Positions 35,718 to 55,189 of a DNA stretch of 57,500 nt are shown one piece after another; position 1 is the first letter of the stretch; each line of letters begins with the position of its first letter. The notes under the pieces are model-generated. The model worked only from the letters and a program-made list of their open reading frames with translations, did no database searches and was not told the origin of the DNA. The position numbers were made by a program, and so were the translations under genes. The stretch comes from Tubiluchus corallicola. Its lineage: Eukaryota > Priapulida > Priapulimorpha > Priapulimorphida > Tubiluchidae. Location of the stretch: NCBI GenBank assembly GCA_030141605.1, contig JAQGDQ010000104.1, forward strand, positions 1-57,500. Direction: 5' to 3'.

Positions 35718-36239
35718 TATACATGTAAGATGTTGAAACGATAGCGTATTATGCAAAATTTACGATCTGACAAAATAACTAACAACCAAGCTAGCAAAAA
35801 ATGAAAATGAGGGAAGAAGGTTGGGCTTATGGAGTCCCTTCTTCCATTGTATGTGAGTCACCTAAAATATGAACATTAAAATCTTAATCAATAAAAAATA
35901 TACATCATGTATTTTAAAACGCTATAAAAGTTTGTGCAGCATTAAAAATATATTGAAATATTGAAATAGCTTTTTATATTCACCGCAGTATGTACATATT
36001 ATTGAATAACACACATTATTTAGCAAAAGTCACGCAAAAAACTACAGTTACCGTATTTTGTTCAACCTTAATTACAGTTCAAGTTATTGTATCACTAGGT
36101 AGTAAATTCAAGCGTTGTCATCACTGCACAGTTATTATAAGACTTTTCTAAATAAACCGCCGAACTCTGTGTAAAATAAATATTTTTAATACATCAGGAT
36201 AAATTCCTGACCAAATGACTGAATCAGATTTTTAATTTG

Positions 36240-36720
36240 ACATTTGGATTTGAAGATGGTTGCGAAATAATCACTTTAAACGGATAGTCATAAAATTTAA
36301 AGGAATATGCAACAAGAAATTCTGCATCGACTGAGGGAGTCCGATTTTCAAATTAATAATTTTGAATTCAAGATGGCGGCGATAAAATCATTTAAAAAAA
36401 CCAATTTTCCCCCACAGAAATGTTTTAGGAATATATTAGAACAAACTATGCATAGATTTATTGACTCGCATCTTTTGTCTACATCTTGAATTCAAGGTGG
36501 CAGTAAAAACATAATTTTTGGAAACAGCCTGCGGCTCCACCAATTCGTAAAGGATCATTAGGAAATTTGACAGGAAGATATTAGAATGAAATCTGCTTTG
36601 GCAGACGGAGTCTGATTTTCGGTCTTCCATTGTGAATTCAAGATGGCAGCCTTAACTTCATTTTCGAAAAAAGCCTGCTACTCCGCTAATTTGCAATGGA
36701 TTGTCATGAAACGTTTCGGT
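36240..36720. repeat. Tandem array of diverged ~120-155 bp units with GAATTCAAGATGGCGGC core
   Basis: Four units recognisable by (GAATTC)AAGATGGYRGC cores near 36250, 36365, 36487 and 36642. Each is followed by related segments (AGCCTGCNNCTCC, GTCATRAAA, GAAATTCTGC, GGAGTCYGATTTTC). Short frames through it are not conserved between units. Confidence 0.7.
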
Positions 36721-37220
36721 AGCCTCTGCCAATGTCAAGTCCTAAATTGTAGAAGCTACTACCAGCTACATTAACCTAAATTGTTAATGTGTAAAAATGA
36801 ATTGAATTTTACTTCATTGAATGCTGATCTTGAAAAATTGATCTTTTTAAACCATAAAGGCTAGACAATTATCTAAACTAAATACCTACTAATTAGGCAG
36901 GTACTTGAACAGAGTCATAAAGGTATAGGCTAAGATTTTCACAGCATAAGCCCGCTAACTGAAACTACTGTTTTATGCATGTTGATTAAAATTTTGCATT
37001 AATTTTACGACGTTTATGAATCATCTGACCGAAAAAATAAGTTTGATGTCATGTGAGGATTATGCAAAAAAAAACTTGGTAAACGAAGGCATAGAAAAAA
37101 CAGTGGAAACATCTGTTTTAATCATGACGTATATTTTAGCGAATTTTATCGAATTATTCCTTTTTACATGGAAAAGTAAATATGAGACTCAGTTTTAAGA
37201 AGTCATGTAAACAAGAAAAT

Positions 37221-37486
37221 ATTCATTTTAATTGTAATTATATAGAATAAAGAAGAAAGTATTCATTTGAATTGTAATTATATAGAATAAAGAAGAAAGT
37301 ATTAATTTTAATTGGAGATACATAGAATAATGAAGAAAGTATTCATTTTAATTGTAATTATATAGAATAAAGAAGAAAGTATTCATTTTAGTTAGAGTTA
37401 CATAGAATAAAAAAGAAAATATTTACTTTAATTGTAGTTATGTAGAATAAAGAAGAAAATTCATTTTAATTGTGGTTATGTAGATA
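37221..37486. repeat. 40-bp minisatellite, about 6.5 copies
   Basis: Units start at 37221, 37261, 37301, 37341, 37381 and 37421 with a partial unit after. Each reads ATTCATTTTAATTGTAATTA then TATAGAATAAAGAAGAAAGT, with one to seven substitutions. Confidence 0.95.
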
Positions 37487-40200
37487 TTTCCTCTTCGATT
37501 CGTCTGAGTTTCAAGACTATAACTTGCGAGCTAAACGCAATGTTTTGAATGTTTGACGAGTAGAACGTTTCTCAAGAGGCACGAGTTTTGACCGAACTGA
37601 TACTCTCCTGCGTGTATCCATCGATACTTTATTTGTTTACTCAAGATAGAATCTCTGCATTCCTTGTTTGTTTCTGCACGCGTAAAATGCGATGTAATTG
37701 CACGCAGGAATAGACGAAAACACTGAGGCATTCTGAGCATTCCAGGAAAATCTAAAAGCACATCGAAGAAATTCAATGACCAAGCAAAGCACCAACCGCT
37801 TGACTGATCAACTTGTGATTAACAAGTTTTACTTAAATTGCTTCAAATACGGAGACTGATCTACGAAAACTGAATAAGCACCCGAGTGCTTGTGTTATGT
37901 ATGGGCTTTATGCATCATTACGGATGACATATTAAATCAGTGCTGGTCTGTATGCACGCAAGCTAATTAGCCCATTTTATAATTGATTACTTGTACTCTT
38001 AATTAAGAAAACTAATAAAACTAATAACAGCTGTAATGGTTTTCAGTTATGACCGAAAAACTTTTGCATTTTAAAAACTAAATGCCATGATGTCAACTAA
38101 TCGCCAATTAAAAAACATGTTCGACGGGCTCAGAGAGCCCTTTGATGCAGAGCAGCTAAAGTAAAAATTGACGTGTGCTGGGACAAAATACCCCTTAAAG
38201 AAGGAAGAAACGATATCAACTATTGAATGATATGCCTTGTGCTAGTTTGCAGTGAAAATGCTGGATGCATAGAGCACTTACTGTAAATGTTAATAATACT
38301 GATTTTTTAACGACATTTATAATTTTCTTGACTTGCTGATTAAAAGTTGCTGTGTCTTTGAAAAATTTAATGGAATGACTAGAACATTTTGGCGTTTACA
38401 CATAAGTGGACGTAACATCAGTGTGGTTAATTTCCAAAATACTGCGTCATTTTCTTTTTATAATATCGTAATCAAAACTTCGGCGCATTTTTTCTGCGCC
38501 ACCCGATATGTGTTCACGGTTATGCTAAGTTTTATTTCGCATGTTGTTATGTTCTTTCCTATGGGTCAGGTAACTGTTCTACGTCGCTTGATTTTATTGG
38601 AGATAAAGTTATTATATGCATTTTAATTTTAATTATTCATAATTATAATTAGTCTTCAAGTTATAGTTATAGCCTAAGACATAGAATACAGAACGAAAAA
38701 AAATAAAAAAGGAAAAATTGGCTGGTTTTTAACATAGTATTCTTTTAAAGCATTGTCTTTCTCCTTAAATGATAACCTAATGATATTTATAAGCTTTAAT
38801 TTTACAAAGCTTAACAAGAAGGTTCTTTCTGTTTAATACGGGAATGTTAATAACAGTTTTATTTTTTCGATGAATTTTATCTGTGAGAAACTTTCAATTT
38901 GGTTCTAAAATTATAACAGAAATCTGTTTACACATTCCAAGGCAGTAAAGGAGGTTAGTTTCGCAGTGTTAATTTATTATATACCAACCCATTTGTACTA
39001 AATGTTGTAGAAATCTGACACTTTACAATTAGCTCAGTCTAATGTGTTATTGCGTTGTGTATTCATAATGTCATGTTGAATGTTCATTGCCCTTCATTTG
39101 GGAGAGTCATCCATGGGAATGGTTTCTGTCAATGACACTTGTTATAGTCAGATATAACAGCCACTGTTTACATAAAATGAAGCCGTTAGGACGTCGACAA
39201 TATATTGTCTCTTAAAGAGAAAACAATGGCGCCTGCGCCATTTATCCCTTTATTCCAATTATTTAAAAATGTGTCAGTTTCCTTATTATAAACCCAAATT
39301 TAATTTCATCAGAAACAAATCTAAATCATTGTTACTAGAATTTATGGTCGGGGGACGAACACATTTTTCTAAAGAGTGGCCAAACAGAAATAAACAAAAC
39401 AACAAATGTTTTAAAAATTTTCTTAGTTGCTGTCATTATTTTGAAAACTATCTCATCTTCAGCATTGAAAAGCGAGTAAAATTTATTATGACAATTTTTC
39501 AAGATTTAAAAAAATTTCAAAAATAGTATGAAAAATTTTCATTTTTTTACTAATCTAAGTCATGTTAGTTCAAATCAATTAAGTTAACAAATATAAATAC
39601 TTTGGAGGACGAAAGCAGAGCTAGAATGGGTCACCTAACGAAATCGACCATTACACATGCGTCTCTATAGACTTAGCGACATGAATTCACGTTGCCTGCA
39701 TTATAATAATGCCAACAGATAGGCTATATACTATATATCTTGATTCTAATGGGCTGTTTTGGATATAATCTTTATGTAAACAGTCGCATAAATTGTGTAA
39801 AACTTTTTAATAAAATACGATTATTTTGTATATAATTTGGGTCACAAAGCCTCGCATCACATCGTCAAAAATAAAAGTTTTAGTATTTAAAATATTAAAA
39901 TCTATTTTGATTAAAGCAACGTTATTAAAAATGTATTATCAAGAGTTTAGTATTGCTAAAATGGCTCCAAACAAGATGCCAGATTATAGGTTGTTTATGC
40001 TGGAATTGTTATTAAATGCTAAAAGACACACCTCAAAACTGCGATTGAAGTGATGCCTATGACACATAGGCCCATTTCAAGTCAGGGAAGTGGTAAGTTA
40101 GAAAAGAAAAAAAGAAGAAAATGAAAGAGCTGTACGGAGCAACAAGAACCGGCAGGAAATAGATTTGGCCCTTTTTGTGTACACTGAATAAAACGTAATT
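37487..40200. other. Non-coding stretch upstream of the homeobox gene
   Basis: No recognisable exon. It contains a perfect short palindrome AATGGCGC/GCGCCATT around 39225-39242. It may hold distal regulatory DNA of the homeobox gene, but nothing in the sequence proves this. Confidence 0.45.
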
Positions 40201-40216
40201 TAAATTTGTATGCATG

Positions 40217-40523
40217 TGACGTCATCACTTGAACTTAGAATTGCTTTGCCTTACTGAGTTGCTCGTGCAAACTAGTCTGTGCGTTATTCGAGCTCAGCTG
40301 ACATATAGGATAAACGTTTTAGAAGAAATAGCGAATTTTTATTTACACAACCGCTAATGTGCCCAGTTTCGTATGACTCGCTGTCGGAACAGCGGGGAGG
40401 GGAAGTATCATCCCGTCTGTCGTGACGTCACTCTTTTCCCGTCTGCTGATTGGTTGGGGGCACGGGGTGGGTTTCACCTGCCAAAGAGCAATAAATCACG
40501 ATGATTACAAGTATTGCAAGTGG
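40217..40523 (+). promoter_or_regulatory. Candidate proximal promoter of Nkx2-5
   Basis: Two perfect CRE palindromes TGACGTCA (40217-40224 and 40423-40430). An NK2-type site CACTTGA (reverse complement TCAAGTG, 40226-40232) lies 1 bp from the first CRE. There is an inverted CCAAT box ATTGG (40449-40453), a GC-rich patch (about 40380-40480), and a second NK2-like GCAAGTGG (40516-40523). No TATA box is evident. NK2 sites next to an NK2 gene suggest autoregulation, by inference only. Confidence 0.5.
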
Positions 40524-40655
40524 GACCCTATTGATCTGAAGTATCTCTTCACTTTAAGCTAAGGTTAAATGAGTGTTTGAGTCTTTATGTAACAGCTTCG
40601 TTTCTTCATATAGCTCATTGAAAGTTTTATCTTATAACCATAAATTCAATTCACA

Positions 40656-47747
<7,092 letters not shown>

Positions 47748-48332
47748 TTGGAGTCTTACGCAATCAAATACAACCTCTTTCCCATCCCAACTACTTGGCA
47801 ATAATATAACTTATGTAATATTTGTATATACAATGTATAGAACCGGAAGAAGTGCTGCAGTTTCTGACTCTTGTAACGGTCGGCTGATGTGGACCATAAT
47901 AAAAAATAACGATAAATTTTGCAGCATATTATTTCCCCCATTTCCGTCTCTGCTGCATAGGGCGCAGTATTTTGTCGTAAACGGAGGACTAAAGGTCAAA
48001 TGTTTATGCTGTGCAGTCACTATTGATTCTCGAATGGAGCAAATGATAAAATATTGAGCAATATTGCACAGAGTAATTTACAAATTCTGTTTAGAGGGTT
48101 TTATTCTCAACAGACACGTATTTACGAATTTAACTGTAACAGGCCTAATGACAGTGAAGTTTCTACATGATAACAATTCCACTGGCAGATATTAAGGCTG
48201 TTTTTGTAAAACTTAATCATTCAGAATAGTTAAGTTATTTTATTGTTTGGTTTATTCATTTATGTTATGCAAACAATTCAGTAAGCCTGTATATACAGGT
48301 CTTCTTTGCAGTATTATATATAGTGTGAAATG

Positions 48333-48338
48333 TGAATA
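48333..48338 (+). terminator. Candidate polyadenylation signal of Nkx2-5
   Basis: AATAAA about 590 bp after the stop codon (in GTGAATAAAATTT). An earlier near-match AATAAAAAATAA lies near 47898, so the 3' end is uncertain. Confidence 0.35.
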
Positions 48339-48507
48339 AAATTTAATACCTATACTACTACATATTAGCTATATACATGTACTTATTTCGAAGACACTTT
48401 ATCAATGGACTTACATTACTAGAAATCAGAGGATTGTAATTGTAATTGAAAACTACACAGTCGATCTTACTGTAATAACAACGACGACGAGGACGACCAC
48501 AAAAAAA

Positions 48508-48508
<1 letters not shown>

Positions 48509-48541
<33 letters not shown>

Positions 48542-48618
48542 AATAATAGTAATAATTATTATTATTATTAATAATAATAATGAATAATAAATAACAACAG
48601 CAGCAGCAGCAACAACAA
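48509..48618. repeat. (AAC)n/(AAT)n/(CAG)n compound microsatellite
   Basis: Poly-A, then CAA units, AAT/ATT units and CAG/CAA units in sequence. Confidence 0.95.
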
Positions 48619-48661
48619 GAGAGCAAGCATAGAAATTATCGCAGAAGAGCTTCTCCACGCG

Positions 48662-51352
48662 GAGGAATAAAATGAGGCGAGACCGACCATATAGAATCTT
48701 AACTTTAGTATACTATGTAACAACTCTAGCAGTTATAGCTTTGAATCTTGGTGTGACTCTATGCTATGTTCTTGTGGTGCCTGATTTCGAAGCTGTTAAA
48801 CTCTTGAAGTTGTTGTTTTAAGTAAAGTAATTTTTTTGTGAAATAATGAGTTGCAGGTATGAGCTACATTTGTAAATGTAAAAACAACATAAATGTACAA
48901 ACCTATATGTACAAACCCATAATAAACTAAAAGCAACCAAGTAATAATGAACTATAGATTCTTGTAACGGCTAGGTCACACTTGCATAAAGACTATAGAA
49001 TATAATCCAACTTTCCTCGATTGTTCACTAAAATGTGCAGCTTATAGGAATAGAATATAATACAATAGAATATCTTAGAATAGAATAAATAGGGACTCAT
49101 ACTGTATGAGTTGACAGTGAAAAAGTGATAAAGAGTTTGACAAGGTGGAAGAGTAAATCTATTTCTTTGTTGAAGAAGTTGACAGTTTTCACAAACCTAA
49201 CTTCTGAACGTTTACAACGATTTGGTTAAAAATTAAATAGACCCATGCGTGACGTGGAGCTGTTTACTCTAATTTAAATACTAGTACAACTTCTACAAAC
49301 AAAAATAGCTTAATTGTTAATATATTATTGTCAACGTCAAAAACTCGTCTCAACTTTTAGAATCTAATTTTCGGCGAGCTAAGGACAGTTTGAAATTGAA
49401 AGGTCGTTCAGCAATATCAAAGACATTTTAGTAGCCAGCAGTACTGACGCAAATCGCTTCCGCACAACTGTTTTTTTAACTAATGCATTACAGTCACGTT
49501 AAATAGATCGGTTAAATAGGCAGACGCATATAGAATTGGAAAAATTCTACAAGCATCCAATGAAGAAATGTAAAGAATAATTCTAATTCGGTTATCCGGA
49601 TATTCAACAAACTATCTATGTTCTAGGTGGAAAATTCATTATTCCCAGGCAGTGCGGCAAATATTCGTGCGTTATTGAATTTTCGTGGTAGATCTGATAT
49701 CGCATGCCATATTATAGGTTTACACATTTTGGCTGCACAAAATGCTTTTTTGCGACGCCTTGTCGGTAAATAATATTTTCGTTTATTAAGCGAAACAAGG
49801 AAAAATACTATTTATTGATTATCAATTCCTTATTAATGTATAAGTTTAAATTATTAAAGGAAAATTAATATCAGGAACCGATACTGACCATGTAAACTAT
49901 AATAAAGCTATAAATGTTACAATAATTCTTATTATTCGTCTGCATTTTTAACAAGAAAAATTATGAAGCATTTTTGCATTTTTAGCAGTTGGATATTCAA
50001 CTTTAAAAATAAAACGTATTTCACTGAGTGTCGCTGAAATATTTTAGAATACCTTTGGAGCTTTCTTCGTTGTAATGCATTCAACTTTTTACCGAATACT
50101 TGCACAAACTCTAACGGTTCTCAAAAGCAAAGTGAGTTATGGCCAAATTTTCGACAGCTTTGGAAAAGTTTAACAAAAGATTAGGATAAACGGCTTTAGT
50201 CTAGAGAAATGTAAACACTTATGTCAGCCGACGGGCGACTGTGGTCACCAAAATGTCGAATAAGAAGTACTTGACTTGTTGATTTAGTTTAGATTTCGTT
50301 TCACGGTGTTTATCAAGCCAGTGTCTAACACACTTCAGTTTAAGTAACTGACTCCTAATAGACTAGCAACTAGCGATTTCTCTGAAAAATTAAAGCTACA
50401 GATTGCTTAATTACGACAACCTATCCATATTCAACCACGCGCGAAAAGTATTGCCTAATTTTCTTCATTTAAGCGTATATTTTATTTAGGAAAAGATTGT
50501 TTTCTTTTTGTCACTCGTTAAAAAGTTATGGCTACCGATATGTATTACCGTGAATAGTCATATGATGAGCTGAAAAGATTTGAACATGTGGTTTGATCAG
50601 CTTAATGTACAGGTGTTTAAACTCTTTTATCAGGTTTTTGCCAATAATCACAAGTCTATTAGGATATAGCAAAAATCAGATTGAAACAGTAAAAATAATT
50701 GCATAAAAACTGTCATAGTGATGGAATGAATTTAAATGCCCCGAATTAATTAATTTCCATTAAACTCAATTAAGATAAGGAAATTGAAATACCGTTCTAA
50801 CTGCCAATTACTTGTTTACAATCACATAAAGTCCCAACTATCAAATGTGATAAAACAGCTTTTCAGCAAGACGCAATAAGGGCACTCATGATACTCTATT
50901 CTTAATAAAATGTTTTGAAAAATTTGAATCTGAAATTGCCCATTCCAGGCGCTTACCACCGACGGACCCCAAAGTGACCCGAAAAGCCACTTGTCATCAA
51001 ATTTTTGAGCACACGCCTGGTTTTTTGTTTAGTGACACCAGAAGCAAAAGTTCGTAAATTAAGAAATAAAATCTCCTGGAAGTTAGCACATTTAAAAAAC
51101 TGTTAATTCAGAAAACAAAGAAGTTTCTATTTCGTGTCTCTGGAAATTCTGAAAAATGCAAGAAAAGCTATGATTTACGAGGATTATTTCACGCTGCCAT
51201 TCTACCGTCTAATTTACTCATTGCCCTTGGCGATTCTGAAATTTATTTGAACTCTTGTCACTAACCCACAACCTGCTATACTGCTGATCTATGATCCGTG
51301 TTGTTCTATCTTCTGAGTGTCTTCGCATGAGAAGGGGCGTTCAACTGGTGAG
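48662..51352. other. Intergenic, no gene seen
   Basis: No recognisable exon, repeat termini or RNA gene. Confidence 0.5.
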
Positions 51353-52456
51353 ATGAAGACTTGTCGACTTGCAAAACACTTTCTTCGCAATTTTTTTACC
51401 TTTACACTGAGCCTGTTGATATTTTATATCATCGTTACTTTCTTAAAACCAGCGCAGACTGAAGAAAAACGCTTGCAGAAGCTTAATGATGTTGACTCGA
51501 AGCATACAGTGCCAGAAATGTTGACCGTCACACAAGCTAGTTCTACGCAACACGACTCATTCCACCTAGAGATTGCCGTGCTGACGATGAATAGACCTTG
51601 GTCATTTAAGAGGTTGCTCAATGCGTTGGCCGCCGCAGAGTACCACGGTGACGAAGTGCAATTGAAGATTTGTATCGACAGAAATCCGGACATTTCGGAA
51701 GAAACCCTTTCCATAGCCAATTCATTTGAATGGCCTTATGGTGACAAGCAAGTGCAAGTTAGTATCCGCAATAAAGGGATTCATATGCAGTGGTTTACTT
51801 GTTGGGTGCCATCGGAAAAGCCAGGATATTATGGTATCATAATAGAAGATGATCTTGTCCCGTCTAGGTTCTACTACAGATGGATAAAGGCTGCCCTTCT
51901 CTTCTACAAAGATGATCCAGACGTTGGCGCTGTAACACTAATGAAAGGAGGCAATGTTGGAAGAACGGCCAACGGTAGTAATCAGTCCAAAAAACCACTG
52001 TGTCCTAAATGCAAGGGCACAGCTTATTTGAACCCACTTGTAGGACCATGGGGTTTGGCTCCTATGCCACATGTGTGGTCGAAATTTCTAGAATGGGCTT
52101 TTGTCAAATTGAAGGATCCTTCATTTCGCCCATACATTCCAGGTGAAAAGAAACTGCTGCTAAATAAATGGACCAGACGTCTTGGAAAACGCAGATTGAC
52201 AGTTGCGCAAGAAACATACACAGGTTATTATTTCAATGAGAATCACATCTACACCCTCTATAACAACATTTGCGGAATTAACGAAACTTTGGTTTGTAAC
52301 ATGTGGGAAGCAGGAGTGCATGTGCGTATAACTGATAAAAGTGTCGGTAAGTGCAGAGGTAATAAAACAGTTCTAGACACATGGAATGATTCTTACACTG
52401 TGTTTCCAAAGAAACCGGAAAAACTTAACTGGGATGCAGAAATAGTCAACTTGTAA
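51353..52456 (+). CDS. Putative type II membrane glycosyltransferase (GT-A fold, GnT-I-like)
   Basis: A 367-residue single-exon protein; the ATG at 51353 is the first after an in-frame stop at 51314. It has a short basic cytoplasmic tail, one membrane anchor (about 13-31, FFTFTLSLLIFYIIVTFL) and a lumenal domain, the layout of Golgi glycosyltransferases. The domain opens with EIAVLTMNRPWSFKRLLNAL, like the nucleotide-binding strand of GnT-I and related enzymes. It carries EDD at 165-167 (IIIEDDLVPS), a DXD-like motif that would bind the metal/UDP-sugar. Then come a Cys-containing PLCPKCKG and VGPWGLAPMPHVWSKFLEWA, and sequons at NGS, NQS, NET, NKT and NDS that fit a lumenal location. I do not recognise a named orthologue; donor and acceptor cannot be stated. 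Lack of introns suggests either an ancestral single-exon family or retrocopy origin. Confidence 0.85.
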   Translation: MKTCRLAKHFLRNFFTFTLSLLIFYIIVTFLKPAQTEEKRLQKLNDVDSKHTVPEMLTVTQASSTQHDSFHLEIAVLTMNRPWSFKRLLNALAAAEYHGDEVQLKICIDRNPDISEETLSIANSFEWPYGDKQVQVSIRNKGIHMQWFTCWVPSEKPGYYGIIIEDDLVPSRFYYRWIKAALLFYKDDPDVGAVTLMKGGNVGRTANGSNQSKKPLCPKCKGTAYLNPLVGPWGLAPMPHVWSKFLEWAFVKLKDPSFRPYIPGEKKLLLNKWTRRLGKRRLTVAQETYTGYYFNENHIYTLYNNICGINETLVCNMWEAGVHVRITDKSVGKCRGNKTVLDTWNDSYTVFPKKPEKLNWDAEIVNL

Positions 52457-52832
52457 AAGACAGAAACAATATTGGTTATCGCTAGGAACTTGTTAAGTAT
52501 AGGTGGACGCGACACGGTGCAGTTCAGCCGGAGGCTTGATTGAGTTGCATCGGCCATCACTCTGGAGCACAACAGCGCAACTCGCTCATTTATCTGGTAT
52601 ATATACGTAATACGCATCATTTCAAACTTACAAATTTTGATTTCATCAATTTTTAGCGTACGTAGCTCAAACTGGTTTCAAAATATTCAGAAAAAACAGA
52701 AAATGGAGAAAGCCTAGATTAGGCCACGTGTTTATAATCTTTCTTTTGCTAGTACTGGAGGAAATTGGCCTGGCTATAATGATATTAGCTTGAACTGATT
52801 TCCAAAGGCAGGCTGATGCACGCAAAAGTTAA

Positions 52833-52838
52833 ATAAAA
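52833..52838 (+). terminator. Candidate polyadenylation signal of the glycosyltransferase
   Basis: AATAAA about 377 bp past the stop codon. Confidence 0.35.
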
Positions 52839-53209
52839 CCTATATTAATTTTTATGTTATTTTCGAGAGTGGAACACTTTGCCAGAAAATAAGATACAGT
52901 AACTTTTAGTGTGGAATTTAGTAAAAAAAGTCGGCGTGCTTATTATATTGATATAGATATAGAGATATATAGGAACACTATAGTTTACTTCCTGAGTTTG
53001 ATACAATTCTCGTATATCTTTCATGTATCAAATATATTTTAAAAAATGCTAACTAAACCCATTTTCTAAGTCAAAATTAAGAAAATAATCTAATTCGAAC
53101 CAATTTAAATCCCAAAGTTACATTATTCACAAAACTATAAAAATCACTGTTGATGTCGATAAATCCCTGTTTTCTGTGCAAAGTTTTTAAGATATAGAAA
53201 TGGCTGACG

Positions 53210-53730
53210 TATTTACTGGTTAACTAATCAACTGACTAATGTTGCAGAGTAGCTTGCTGATTGACACACCCACTAAAAGCTGACTGCCTAAAATACTATC
53301 TGATCAGGTAACGATAGGTTGATTAACTGACTAACTTTAGAATAGTTAACAGGTTGAATGACTGACTGACTGACTGCCTAACTAAATGGCACATTATAAG
53401 TATCAAACCAACTCTAACCCACTAATGACATAATTAACTAACTTGCTTAATAATTTATTTAGACGGACTGAATTTCTGACTGTCAGTATAAGTGACCAAA
53501 TAGCTAATTACTGACTAACATCACTCTCTCCTTAACTGACTGACTAGCTCCCTGACTTAAAAAGAATTTAAATAGATAACTCATTGACTAACTGACTAAT
53601 TCTGACCCGGTCATTGATTAAAATACTGGCTGGTTTTCTTACTAATTTAATCAGTAAAAGACTGATTGCTTGTTTCGTTGACTAAGCTAGTTGGCTTAGT
53701 AACTGACCGACTAATCAACTTATGCGATAC
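53210..53730. repeat. Degenerate ACTG/ACTAA-periodic array
   Basis: About 500 bp densely filled with CTGACTGA, GACTAACT, TTAACTGACTA and similar words in both short tandem runs and scattered copies. It looks like a decayed tetranucleotide satellite. Confidence 0.6.
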
Positions 53731-55030
53731 TAAGCTAAGTAAAAATGTTGTCCAGAAGCAAGAATGATTACGTCTGAAATACGGGTGAATGAATAGGAAT
53801 AAGTTAAATAAAATGGATTAAAATAACTTAATAATATATTAAAGTAATTGCGAAAAAAATTGCTATGCGTATTCTTTTATTATTGATAACCAATAAAATG
53901 GAGAATAAAGTAAAGAGTAGGCTGTCACAAATTATTAAGAATTTTATTTACCCATTCTAACTAACCCTTTCTTGTATATAAGCTTACTATATTTCTGTAG
54001 CTTGCTGTAAACTAACTCTGTGTTTTTACCTGGTGCCTTATTTTTATTGTTCTATGGGCTGCAAATGTCTGAAATACGTAAAATAAAATAAACAAATATA
54101 GAATAGTCAGTCACTGCACCTTATCTTGAAAATATTTTCAGTAGAATTATCACAAAACATTTACAATCAAACCATTTAATTCAGCTGATTTACTTTACTA
54201 GAGAAAACGTTACAGGTTGTTTGCTGAACTAAATCTAAGAGCTGCCGTTTCATGTGCTCAAAATTCTACTCATTGACTGACAACATTATTATTTTATAGA
54301 CGTTAAGCACCGTGGAACATACAGCCTAGGTAGGTAGCTAAGATTAAAACTCAAGTAATAATAGTTTATTGCTTAATATTATAGGCAAAGTCATGGTAGG
54401 CCTAATTTGGTCTTTTCTCGAACATTTTTATAGGCCTATATTAGCTTTTTGAATAGACAAGCTTCAGGTTTTGTGAGAAATAAAACTAAACCAACAAGAC
54501 AAGTTTGTTTTCATGTTAAATTGTTACTTAAATATTACGCAGCGGGAACGTTATATGAATTACTTTTGTAGTTTAGTGCTTACTTCAATTTTTCCTTCCT
54601 TTTTTCCTTCCTGCGTCCATTAAATAATCTTCAGTCGTTGAATAATCGCCAAACAACCGGCGCAGTTTTAACCTGCTTTCATTTTTGATTTATTGCAAAC
54701 CATGTTAGACACAATCTAAATTTTGGCTATTTAATTTGCTTTTATTTTTGATGAAGCGCACACGTAGTTACTATAAATAAAAGAAATGACACGTTAACTT
54801 AACCTAATGCCAGCATTAACAATAAACATTGTTTGATTGTGAGCAAATTCACGTTTACCCAAATAAGAAAAAAAATTCAGCCCACCCCCCAATTCATTTA
54901 ATGTAAATTTTGTAAAATTTATCAATACGCACACACTGCAGCCAACTAATCCACGATCAGGATCACAAAGTGGCGAACATGTAAAAAATGCCCGTTTCCT
55001 GACAGTAACCTTTCACAGCAAATCATTCTG
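53731..55030. other. Intergenic, no gene seen
   Basis: No gene or structured repeat recognised. Confidence 0.5.
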
Positions 55031-55031
55031 T

Positions 55032-55108
55032 TACACACACACGTTTCCTGACACACACACACACACACACACACACAACAACAACAACAACTTCTGTGTG
55101 TGTGGGTT
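55032..55108. repeat. (AC)n-(AAC)n microsatellite facing a short (GT)n
   Basis: Two CA runs, separated by GTTTCCTGAC, then CAA units, then TGTGTGTGTG. The CA and TG runs are complementary and could form a hairpin. Confidence 0.9.
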
Positions 55109-55189
55109 TAATTACTCCTATCGTTGTCTTCTGTTCTTCTACCGTCATGATTTTGCTTTCATTGGTATTTGGCATTTTCAACTTTGTTG

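Noticed and set aside
51317-51352. Upstream GTG start for the glycosyltransferase
   Set aside because: Not an ATG; the ATG at 51353 gives a normal short cytoplasmic tail before the membrane anchor.
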